The translations under genes and the position numbers were made by a program. Below the pieces are notes generated by a model. The model was not told where the DNA came from, ran no database searches, and worked only from the letters and a program-made list of their open reading frames with translations. A DNA stretch of 64,000 nt from JAFGHJ01 sp964525555 (lineage in GTDB: Bacteria > Hydrothermota > UBA3072), in the NCBI GenBank assembly GCA_964525555.1, contig CAZGHN010000008.1, forward strand, positions 1-64,000, in the 5' to 3' direction. Shown here piece after piece: positions 56,821 to 64,000 of the stretch (positions are counted from its first letter, which is position 1; each line of letters starts with the position of its first letter).

Positions 56821-58215
56821 CTATTTTAAAGGAATTACCAGTAATTTATTTCCCTCATCTATTACCCTGAGCTTTCCGTCTTCACGTTTTGCTCTTTCGG
56901 CAATCCACTTGTTTGGATCCGTAACAGAAATAAATCCTCCGGATTCGATTTTTTCTGACGGGAGTTCGGAATACAAGTAAAGTTTAATTTTCTGCTGTAG
57001 CATTAACTTTAAGACCCTGTCTGTTTTCCATAAATATAATTCAAAATTCTTATCTATCCAATCAGCAGCCTCAGCAAGAGGCTTTTCCTTCAGAGCAACA
57101 AGATTATCCCAGAACAGAGCTTTTGATCTTGGACTTGTCGCTAGACCCTTAACTTCCTCCCCCTGACCGGGACTTCCTGTACATGGTGCCAGGATTAGTG
57201 CTTCTCCTCCTTCCTTTATTGCGTATTTTAATGCCATATCAAAGGAGTTTTGAACACCGTATATGGCATTACAGGCAGGTGGCCCTCCGGGTGAAATAAC
57301 AACATATTTAGTACGGGGTAAATTAAAAGACGCTAAATCATCTACCGCTTTTGTCATCTCACATGAGACCTTATCCGGACTCCCGCACAGTATCCATTCG
57401 ATCGACGATTTTGTTGAAAACATATCTAGAAGAAATACAGGGGTATTCTCTTCCTTTAATTTACCATCCTGCAGGATAAAGCGTTCGGATAATATTCTGA
57501 CATCTCTATTGTCTTCTGCAAACGGATTTTCTTTTCTCGACACATCTTCATGATAGATAATCCGTCCGGCAGCGCTCAAATTATGTTTTAAAGCGTGTTT
57601 ATGAGTAGAAGCAATAGTATTCCGAGAGCATAGCCCCGGACAGACCTGCTTATCTACAACACTGTATCCGTTCATATAATGATATTTTGATTCATGAGCG
57701 TAAATTCGCAAAGTTGTTTTAAGCCAATCTTTCGAAACTTCTGCATCCGTACCCAGTGGCGTTTTACCCAGATTAACATAATTCTCGCTGTCGCATTCAT
57801 TTACAAGAACATTAACTTCTCGACCAAGATCTTTTGATATTTTTTTTATTGTGTTTATGAGATTTATGCAATAAACTTTTGGGTCATGTGTACCGTTGGC
57901 GATAAAAATAGTAAGACTTTCTGGGTTTCCTTTAAATATCTCGTTTATCATTACAGTAACAATCAACCCCTGAAGTCCCGAACGGAATTCATCGCTTATA
58001 ACCAACCCTACTCTTTTATCAGTAACCATTTCTTGAATCTTTGCGGAATCGATAGGGTTTTTAATTGCTCTCTCTATTTTGACCTTCATTTCCGCCTCGG
58101 TCATATTGTTAGAGGATTTCCTGGGTTTAACCAAATCTCCCTCAAGAAAATCTTCCGGTACTGAAATACTTATTTTTTCATCACCGTAGGTTAGCTTCAA
58201 TTCTTTGTTTATCAT
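56821..58215 (-). CDS. LarA-family (nickel-pincer) racemase/epimerase
   Basis: A 464-residue protein of the LarA family, which racemises 2-hydroxyacids with a nickel-pincer nucleotide (NPN) cofactor. Residues equivalent to Lactobacillus LarA are present: D75 and R78 in ISDEFRSG, H110 in ANGTHDP, H174 in YAHES, and K189 in DKQVCPG, the position that binds NPN. The substrate in LarA homologues varies widely (lactate, malate, sugar acids), so it is unknown here; near sugar-acid and oligosaccharide genes an aldonate is a guess. LarB, LarC and LarE, needed to make the cofactor, are not in the window. Its predicted transcript has a very short leader. Confidence 0.88.
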   Translation of the reverse strand: MINKELKLTYGDEKISISVPEDFLEGDLVKPRKSSNNMTEAEMKVKIERAIKNPIDSAKIQEMVTDKRVGLVISDEFRSGLQGLIVTVMINEIFKGNPESLTIFIANGTHDPKVYCINLINTIKKISKDLGREVNVLVNECDSENYVNLGKTPLGTDAEVSKDWLKTTLRIYAHESKYHYMNGYSVVDKQVCPGLCSRNTIASTHKHALKHNLSAAGRIIYHEDVSRKENPFAEDNRDVRILSERFILQDGKLKEENTPVFLLDMFSTKSSIEWILCGSPDKVSCEMTKAVDDLASFNLPRTKYVVISPGGPPACNAIYGVQNSFDMALKYAIKEGGEALILAPCTGSPGQGEEVKGLATSPRSKALFWDNLVALKEKPLAEAADWIDKNFELYLWKTDRVLKLMLQQKIKLYLYSELPSEKIESGGFISVTDPNKWIAERAKREDGKLRVIDEGNKLLVIPLK

Positions 58216-58227
58216 ATCTTCTTAGTA

Positions 58228-58256
58228 ATACTAAATTTCCTAAATGTTTTTGTCAA
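58228..58256 (-). promoter_or_regulatory. Sigma-70 promoter of the LarA-like gene
   Basis: TTGACA (58251-58256) and TAGTAT (58228-58233), 17 bases apart, minus strand. The start point would be only about six bases before the ATG (58215), so little or no ribosome site can be used. Confidence 0.7.
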
Positions 58257-58459
58257 GCTGTTTTATGGATCCTTCGGATCAGTTGAATTGTCAAATTGTT
58301 GAATAGTTGAATAGTATTTTTAGGGTTTTGGATTTAGGATTTAGTTTGGACTATGGACATTGTACTTTGGACTAAGCTCTAACCTACCACTTAATCCATA
58401 CTCCCTGAACTTCTAACCTGTAATGCTTCTGATCCTATTCTTTTCTGCGTCCCGAATTT
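58257..58459. repeat. Mosaic: hairpin, tail and 100-base element
   Basis: GATCC-TTC-GGATC (58268-58280) with a CAGTTGAATTGTCAAATTG tail, TAGGGTTTTGGATTTAGGAT (from about 58321), then a copy of the 100-base element (about 58340-58440, containing GACTATGGACATTG and TTGGACTAAGCTCTAACC). No gene seen. Confidence 0.82.
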
Positions 58460-60856
58460 TCAACCCATCTGTACAAAAACAGTATTGCTTTTCTTCATAT
58501 CTTTAATCGGAATAAAATTACCTTCAATTTCTTTTCCGTTAAAAATTATCTTCTTTACGCCTTTCTGAACTCCTGAATCGTTCCGAATGGTTATATTAAG
58601 TTTTTTCTTTCTAAATTCCCTGCTTACGCTAAATTCTTTCCAGCTTGACGGAATACATGGATCGATTCGTAGTCCCTCGTACTCCGTCTGAATTCCAAGA
58701 ATGTACTGCATTGCAGTATAATAAGCCCAGGTAGCCGAACCGCTCAACCATGGTAGGCGCGACGCGCCGAATCTCGGACTGTATTTACTGTGCGTATACT
58801 GACAATAAACATAAGGCTCTATTTCACGAATTTCAGCTTCTGTATTAAATGCTGCAGGCATAAAAGCGCGTAAATACTTATAAGCCTGATCACCGTTACC
58901 CAGTATTGTTTCCGCGGCTACAGCCCATCCCTGGGTGTGACAGAAGATGGAAGCATTCTCCTTCATCCCTTTGTTAAAAAGAGATGCTTTCACGACTCTG
59001 TGGTCTGTTTTTTCGTAAGGGGGACTAACCACCATAATGCCGTAATCTGTAGCGAGTTGTTCTCTGACTGCTTTCATGGCTTTCTCGCTTTGTTCTCTAC
59101 TCGCATATCCACTTAAAACAGACCAGGATTGGGGATTAAGCCATATAGAACCCTCTTCATCTTCTTTCGAACCGAATTTCATACCATCATACCTGTAGGC
59201 CCGAATAAACCAATCTCCGTCCCAGGTATGTTCATCAAGATTCTTATCCAGAGTCTCAAGATGAGGCTTCGCCCACTTGACTTCATCTATTCTCTTTAAC
59301 ATTTTACAAATATCGATATAAGTTTTAAGTGCGTATCGGAGCTGAAAAGCAACAAAAACCGTTTCCCCTTCGTACCCGAGTTCGAGACAGTCATTCCAAT
59401 CCGCGTACAAACCACATGGAAGGTCATGCGCGCCCAAATGATCCAGACTAAACTTTATGGCTTGCTTCATATGCCCGAGCACAGTATCTTCACCTTTATC
59501 CGCATATGGAAGCACTTTATCGTAAAATGAAATATCGCCCGTTTCTTTCACATACGCCGGAATGGTGTTAAAAAGCCACATACAATCATCCGAGCGAAAA
59601 TTTTCCCTTTCGGGAGGTTCTTCTTTTCCGGGACTATGAGCCCAGGGGCGAACAACCGGCATAGCCCCACCTGATGAGACCTGACCTGTTATCATTAGTT
59701 CAAGTCGCTTAGCCGCTTCCTCCGGAATTAAATGCAATACGCCCAAAATGTCCTGCACAGTATCTCGATATCCAAGGCCATCTCGTTCTCCGCTGTACAC
59801 AAGACTCGCCGCACGAGACCAGGTATAAGTTATAAGACAATTAAATGGATTCCACATATTCATCATACTATCGAACTCCGGATCGGGTGTCTTGACTGAC
59901 ATACCTTCCAGTCGGCCATGCCAGTAATCTTTCACCTTATTAAATTCCTCATGAACTTTACTAACATCCCCAAACTCCTGGATTACTTTCCTACCTTCCT
60001 CGGCTGCTTTACCTATACCCATAATAACAACCATTTCCTTCGACTCTCCGGGTTGTAGATCTACATCTATTTGCAAAGTACCGCAGCCGTTATCCCCTTT
60101 AGCAAGAGAGTTTTTACACTCACCTTCTTCTACCACCAGCGGATTTTTATAAGAACGATAAGGACCCAGAAAAATATCGCGGTCAGTATCGTATCCCGTA
60201 ATTTCCGCACCGGCAACACCAAGGAACGTATGTCGGTTACCGTCATGGTTCTCGAAATCTCCTTTTGTATCATCCGGAAGAAGTACATTTATTCCATGGT
60301 CGATTATGTTGTCCACAACCTCCATACTCAGAATAGCCTGAGTGTATTGAAGATTAACAGTATCCTGCCACAAGAACCAGTTATTGGTATATTCTACGAA
60401 AGTAAATAATCTAAGTTTTCGCATTTTAGAGTCCAGGTTAGTTACTTTGAATGACCAACATTCAAAATATCTGTCTAAGGGAACAAAATATGTGGTTTCG
60501 GTTCCTATTTTCGAATATTCCGAGGATATTATTGTATAAGCAGTTCCGTGTCGGCACTTTGATTTATATTTATCGAGAGGCTTACCTACTGGCTGCCAGG
60601 AAGCAGACCAGAAATCTTTGGTATCACGGTCATGAATATAAATATATCGTCCGGGCTGATCCATGGGAACCCCGTTAAAGAGAAGGCGCATAAATCGTCC
60701 CTGAGCCGAAGACTTAAGAAAACTATAACCACCGGCATTATTCGTAATTATTGCGCCATATTCAGTAGAACCGAGATAGTTACTCCACGATTTTGGGGTA
60801 TCAGGACGTTCTATAACATATTCTTTCTTCACGTCATCAAAATACCCGAATTGCAT
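58460..60856 (-). CDS. GH94 beta-glycoside phosphorylase (cellobiose phosphorylase type)
   Basis: A 798-residue cytoplasmic phosphorylase of family GH94, which splits cellobiose or cello-oligosaccharides with phosphate to glucose 1-phosphate plus a shorter sugar. MQFGYFDDVKKEYVI and the TPKSWSNYLGSTEYGA entry are typical of cellobiose phosphorylases; GERDGLGYRDTVQD is the phosphate-binding region and D486 in LYADWNDCL the general acid. KENASIFCHTQGW and LSGSATWAYYTAM complete the barrel. Length is close to known enzymes. It follows GH130 by 13 bases in an operon with transporters. Exact specificity (cellobiose, laminaribiose, chitobiose) is not decided by these motifs. Confidence 0.93.
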   Translation of the reverse strand: MQFGYFDDVKKEYVIERPDTPKSWSNYLGSTEYGAIITNNAGGYSFLKSSAQGRFMRLLFNGVPMDQPGRYIYIHDRDTKDFWSASWQPVGKPLDKYKSKCRHGTAYTIISSEYSKIGTETTYFVPLDRYFECWSFKVTNLDSKMRKLRLFTFVEYTNNWFLWQDTVNLQYTQAILSMEVVDNIIDHGINVLLPDDTKGDFENHDGNRHTFLGVAGAEITGYDTDRDIFLGPYRSYKNPLVVEEGECKNSLAKGDNGCGTLQIDVDLQPGESKEMVVIMGIGKAAEEGRKVIQEFGDVSKVHEEFNKVKDYWHGRLEGMSVKTPDPEFDSMMNMWNPFNCLITYTWSRAASLVYSGERDGLGYRDTVQDILGVLHLIPEEAAKRLELMITGQVSSGGAMPVVRPWAHSPGKEEPPERENFRSDDCMWLFNTIPAYVKETGDISFYDKVLPYADKGEDTVLGHMKQAIKFSLDHLGAHDLPCGLYADWNDCLELGYEGETVFVAFQLRYALKTYIDICKMLKRIDEVKWAKPHLETLDKNLDEHTWDGDWFIRAYRYDGMKFGSKEDEEGSIWLNPQSWSVLSGYASREQSEKAMKAVREQLATDYGIMVVSPPYEKTDHRVVKASLFNKGMKENASIFCHTQGWAVAAETILGNGDQAYKYLRAFMPAAFNTEAEIREIEPYVYCQYTHSKYSPRFGASRLPWLSGSATWAYYTAMQYILGIQTEYEGLRIDPCIPSSWKEFSVSREFRKKKLNITIRNDSGVQKGVKKIIFNGKEIEGNFIPIKDMKKSNTVFVQMG

Positions 60857-60869
60857 TTCCTATTCCTTT

Positions 60870-61862
60870 CTACATAGGTTTATTAGGATTTGATTTAATG
60901 TAATCAATCAATTCGTCTACCTGGGTAAAAGCAAGTGAACAGGTAGTGTCAGCCGAACCATAAAAAATAGCTATTCTTCCTTTTTTTGCACAGTGAAGTG
61001 TCGCGCAGGGGAATGTAACATTATCGACAAATCCAATCCTTTCGTATGGAGCCTCCGGAGTCAATATATAATTTTCACAGTCAACAATCACTTTCGAAGG
61101 ATCATCAATATCCAACAGTGCTGCACCCATACTGTATATAAAACCACTACAGGACTGGCAGACACCATGATATATCAGCAGCCAGCCTTCGCTTGTTTCA
61201 ATCGGAATGGGTCCCGCGCCCACTTTTACGTTTTTCCACCAGTAATGAGTGGTTTTCATAACCAATCTATGTTTACCCCAATACGTCATATCAGGACTTT
61301 GACTTAAGTATATATCTCCAAAAGGTGTATGCCCATTATCACTCGGACGGTTAAGCAAAACATAATTGCCATTTATCTTCCTAGGAAATAAAACTCCGTT
61401 ACGATTAAAAGGCACGTAAGCATTCTCAAGCTGGATAAAAGTTTTAAAATCCTTAGTTTTAGCAATTCCAATAGTAGGTCCGTTAAAGAAATTACACCAG
61501 GTGATGTAATGGCTTTCCTCTATTTTAACAAGTCTCGGATCGTATCCATATAAAATCGGTTTCGCCGGAGACCCGTCTTCATTTTGAAACTTAATTATTT
61601 CCTCTTCGATATCCCAATTAATTGCATCTTTACTTCTGCCCAAATGCAGATTGGGATATCCATTTCTGTTATCCGCCCTAAAAACGCCAACGAATTCACC
61701 TTTATAAGATATTACGGCACTGTTAAAAACTCTTAAGCCATTTAAAACATCCGTTCCAATGACGGGATTCTTATCGTACCTCCATACAATATCACTACAA
61801 CCTTTTGGTCTTTCCTGCCAGGGCATATTCGGGAGCGGATCGCCGATAATTGTATTTTTCAT
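60870..61862 (-). CDS. GH130 mannoside phosphorylase
   Basis: A 330-residue cytoplasmic enzyme of GH130, which phosphorolyses beta-1,4-mannosyl bonds, as in mannosyl-glucose or mannobiose, giving mannose 1-phosphate. Family features visible: RVFNSAVISYKGEFVGVFRAD, ILYGYDPRLVKIE with catalytic D108, GVLFPRKINGNYVLLNRPSD, and KVGAGPIPIETSEGWLLIYHGV. AAGGAG precedes the ATG. With GH94 next door it suggests growth on glucomannan or mixed mannan/cellulose oligosaccharides. Some GH130 members are hydrolases, but the phosphate-binding arginines look present; that point is inference. Confidence 0.93.
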   Translation of the reverse strand: MKNTIIGDPLPNMPWQERPKGCSDIVWRYDKNPVIGTDVLNGLRVFNSAVISYKGEFVGVFRADNRNGYPNLHLGRSKDAINWDIEEEIIKFQNEDGSPAKPILYGYDPRLVKIEESHYITWCNFFNGPTIGIAKTKDFKTFIQLENAYVPFNRNGVLFPRKINGNYVLLNRPSDNGHTPFGDIYLSQSPDMTYWGKHRLVMKTTHYWWKNVKVGAGPIPIETSEGWLLIYHGVCQSCSGFIYSMGAALLDIDDPSKVIVDCENYILTPEAPYERIGFVDNVTFPCATLHCAKKGRIAIFYGSADTTCSLAFTQVDELIDYIKSNPNKPM

Positions 61863-61889
61863 TTTTTTACTCCTTATTTTCTTACCGGT

Positions 61890-63317
61890 TTAGAAAGAAG
61901 TGTTTTGAGTCTCTCCGGAGCTCTTTTCTCGCCGCTCTTTTAATTCTACTCCGATTTCTGCTACGCGTTTATCATTTAAGGGATATATAATTGATAATAT
62001 AAGCAACGATAAAACACCAAGCCCTGCAGGAATCAAACTGAACAGCATAATCAAACTTCTCAGGCTCTCCGCTGTCTGTGCCTGATTTGGCTGGAATCCA
62101 ACCTGGGACATAAGCATAAGTGCAATATAAGCACCTATAGCCCATCCCATTTTTTGCGACATGGTAGAAGCGGAAAATACCAAACCTGTTGCCCTTCGCC
62201 CTCGTTTCCACTCGGCGTAGTCGGCAGTATCAGCGTACATTGCCCAAAGCAGTACACTGAGCGGTCCGCCGGTTATAGAACCTGTAAATTGTAAGACAAA
62301 GATCAATCCGATTTGTTCGGCAGTCATAAAATAAAAAGCAGCTGTGCTTGATATCGCAATAACGAAAAGAATTATAAAGGCCTTTTTCTTACCAATTTTT
62401 TTAGCAACCAGGCTTACGAGTAATGCTCCAATTAGCGATGCAATCTGCCCTACACCATTAAATAAAGAAGTTATCGTGTTAAAATCATAGATACGTTTTC
62501 CAAAGAATGGGAATGAAAGTTCCCGTGAGCCGATAAAATATTTAAAGTAGTGAACTGTAACGCTGCTTCGCACTGCTACAAAGAGAATAAAAGTAATAGT
62601 AGTGGCGAGAAGAATTAGCCAGGGACCGTTGGTTACCAGTTCATGCAGATCTTTCTTGACGGATGATTTTTGTGTTGGTGGTGGTTGTACCCGCTCGCGT
62701 GTACCTTTGAAGGTAATCAGAAAGAAAATAATAGCAGCGATACCATAGATTACAAAAGCTAATTGCCAGCCATGTGCATCATTGCCCCCGCCGAGTTTCT
62801 TAGTCATAGGTAACAGGGTAAACGAAACGATAGTACCCGCCAAAAAAGCAAAAATAAATTTTATTGAAGAGACAGTGGTACGTTCGTTTGAATCCGGCGA
62901 GATGACACCGAGCAATGCAGTATAGGGTATATTGATGGCTGTATAAAGCATCATAATAAGGTTAAACGTAATATATGCCCAGATGAGTTTTCCCGTCGGT
63001 CCAAAGTTAGGCACTGTGAAAGTTAAAACTCCGATAATAGCAAACGGCACACAAAGCCAGAGTATATAGGGACGAAATTTTCCCCAACGGGTTTTAGTGC
63101 GGTCTGCCAGCATACCCATTACAGGGTCGTTCACGCCATCGAAGATACGGCTCATCAGAAACAGAGTGGCTGCTGCTGCTGCCGGAATAACAAAAATGTC
63201 CGTATAGAAATAGGTGAAATACAACATGAAAGTCTGCCAGTACAGCACTGAAGCGAGGTCTCCAAAACCATAACTGATTTTTTCTCTCATTAGTAGTCTG
63301 CTATTGTCTGAACTCAT
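61890..63317 (-). CDS. GPH-family sugar:cation symporter
   Basis: A 475-residue inner-membrane transporter of the glycoside-pentoside-hexuronide family (MelB/XynP type), 12 helices. Family signatures are KISYGFGDLASVLYW, the NDPVMGMLADRTKTRWGKFRPYILW motif at loop 2-3, and ADTADYAEWKRGRRATGLVFSAS in the second half. It would take up xylo-, manno- or cello-oligosaccharides with Na+ or H+ for the phosphorylases encoded just after it. AAGGAG precedes the ATG; GH130 follows after 27 bases. Confidence 0.92.
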   Translation of the reverse strand: MSSDNSRLLMREKISYGFGDLASVLYWQTFMLYFTYFYTDIFVIPAAAAATLFLMSRIFDGVNDPVMGMLADRTKTRWGKFRPYILWLCVPFAIIGVLTFTVPNFGPTGKLIWAYITFNLIMMLYTAINIPYTALLGVISPDSNERTTVSSIKFIFAFLAGTIVSFTLLPMTKKLGGGNDAHGWQLAFVIYGIAAIIFFLITFKGTRERVQPPPTQKSSVKKDLHELVTNGPWLILLATTITFILFVAVRSSVTVHYFKYFIGSRELSFPFFGKRIYDFNTITSLFNGVGQIASLIGALLVSLVAKKIGKKKAFIILFVIAISSTAAFYFMTAEQIGLIFVLQFTGSITGGPLSVLLWAMYADTADYAEWKRGRRATGLVFSASTMSQKMGWAIGAYIALMLMSQVGFQPNQAQTAESLRSLIMLFSLIPAGLGVLSLLILSIIYPLNDKRVAEIGVELKERREKSSGETQNTSF

Positions 63318-63368
63318 ATATTTCTCCTTGTTTGCTTTGTTATTTCAAATTTTATTTGGATTACCATA

Positions 63369-64000
63369 TTACGCTTTCTCCAGTTTATCATACCAGTTAA
63401 ATTTCAGAAATGTCGAAGTTACGATAAGAACACCTATTCCTATCCACATTCCAGTAAATTGTCTTATAACAAGATAAATAGGAATTAATACAAAAGTCAT
63501 CTGCCAGATTATACCTACAATTACGTTTATCATATCACGCGAAAAATCTTTATTTCTTTGAAATTCAGGGTCAGCTTTTTTAACTTTATCATATACAGGT
63601 TTCCATAATCCCCACGGCCGGACTTTCTTGTAGAAATCCATCAAAATTTCGTCTTTCTCCGGAGCAGTAAGCAAAGTGCCCAGAATTGAACATATTGTAC
63701 TTATAACAAGTATAAACGGAAAAATAGCAAGATTAAACTGAATTCCCCATAAAACATCAGGATTTCCAAAAGCAAAAGGTAGTATTATAGCCGCTGCCAT
63801 ACCGGAAGCCATTCCCCAGAAATAACCGTAACCATTGAATCTCCACCAATACCATTTCAAAACATTAGGTGCCATATACCCGCCCCATAGGCCTGCCACA
63901 ATCCACATGGTAATTTGATGTATAGACTTCCCCAGCATTCCGAAAAGCAAACCCAGAATAATCAGCAAAAAAGAACTAAGGTAACTTATTGTTACATATC
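63369..64000 (-). CDS. Sodium:solute symporter, C-terminal part (cut by window edge)
   Basis: About 210 residues of the C-terminus of an SSS-family transporter. The frame stays open to the last base of the window, so the gene begins outside. The segment KSIHQITMWIVAGLWGGYMAPNVLKWYWWRFNGYGYFWGM is characteristic of SSS proteins that carry sugars in FCB bacteria. The tail includes GTLLTAPEKDEILMDFYKKVRPWGLWKPV. Fifty-one bases separate it from the GPH transporter gene, so it is probably in the same operon and may carry the matching monosaccharide or a hexose-type sugar. Confidence 0.85.
   Translation of the reverse strand, partial: YVTISYLSSFLLIILGLLFGMLGKSIHQITMWIVAGLWGGYMAPNVLKWYWWRFNGYGYFWGMASGMAAAIILPFAFGNPDVLWGIQFNLAIFPFILVISTICSILGTLLTAPEKDEILMDFYKKVRPWGLWKPVYDKVKKADPEFQRNKDFSRDMINVIVGIIWQMTFVLIPIYLVIRQFTGMWIGIGVLIVTSTFLKFNWYDKLEKA

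Overview
The window is AT-rich bacterial DNA from a diderm (Gram-negative) organism. It has two TonB-dependent receptors, many lipoproteins with clear lipoboxes, TatA, and two proteins ending in a type IX secretion (T9SS, Por-type) sorting domain with the NYPNPF motif. That set points to the FCB side of the bacterial tree, probably an uncultured lineage of the WOR-3, KSB1 or Marinimicrobia type rather than a classical Bacteroidetes; the exact phylum is inference. No rRNA, tRNA, CRISPR array, transposase or phage gene was found.

Layout: 1-3.6 kb holds a small membrane protein, a PKD-like lipoprotein and two different RHH/PIN toxin-antitoxin pairs. 3.7-9.1 kb holds a large secreted repeat protein (G-x-D-x-Y repeats plus HEAT-like repeats) and a DUF3160 lipoprotein. 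The latter heads an operon with kduI, kduD and a DUF4861 lipoprotein (uronate catabolism), facing a KDPG-aldolase-like gene. 13-14.6 kb is htpX-pcm. 14.7-21.7 kb is a six-gene minus-strand unit with two TonB-dependent receptors, a winged-helix regulator and a membrane protein. 21.9-22.9 kb is tatA-tatD. 23.1-29.4 kb is a tightly overlapping six-gene plus-strand operon (beta-rich exported protein, lipoprotein, XerC/D-type recombinase, DUF4159 protein, multi-ACT-like protein, membrane spermidine-synthase-like protein). 29.5-42 kb is dominated by secreted carbohydrate enzymes in two minus-strand groups: GH30-GH8 and GH10-DUF4038-GH105, a glucuronoxylan and hemicellulose theme. 42-44.9 kb is gpsA-merR-purH. 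45-51.4 kb has four glycosyl-transfer membrane-associated genes. 51.6-54.1 kb is a DtxR-type regulator with feoA-feoB behind a palindromic operator. 56.8-64 kb has a LarA-like racemase, then a GH94-GH130-GPH transporter-SSS transporter run, which looks like uptake and phosphorolysis of beta-linked oligosaccharides.

The genes fit an organism that lives on plant-type polysaccharides: secreted GH10/GH30/GH8 cut xylan, GH105 and KduI/KduD handle unsaturated and acidic sugars, the transporters bring in oligosaccharides, and GH94/GH130 phosphorylases split them with phosphate to save energy. The TonB receptors and Feo system serve outer-membrane and iron uptake.

The gaps between genes have an unusual character. 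Most are filled by a mosaic of short recurring phrases in both orientations: GGATTTGGG types, CACAAAGACAC types, TTGAATAGTTGAA tails, small hairpins with compensatory base changes, and a roughly 100-base three-copy element. One 80-bp phrase is a perfect direct repeat flanking a toxin-antitoxin pair. In addition, near-consensus sigma-70 promoters (usually CTTGAC(A/T), 16-17 bases, TATAAT-like) can be read in front of many transcription units.
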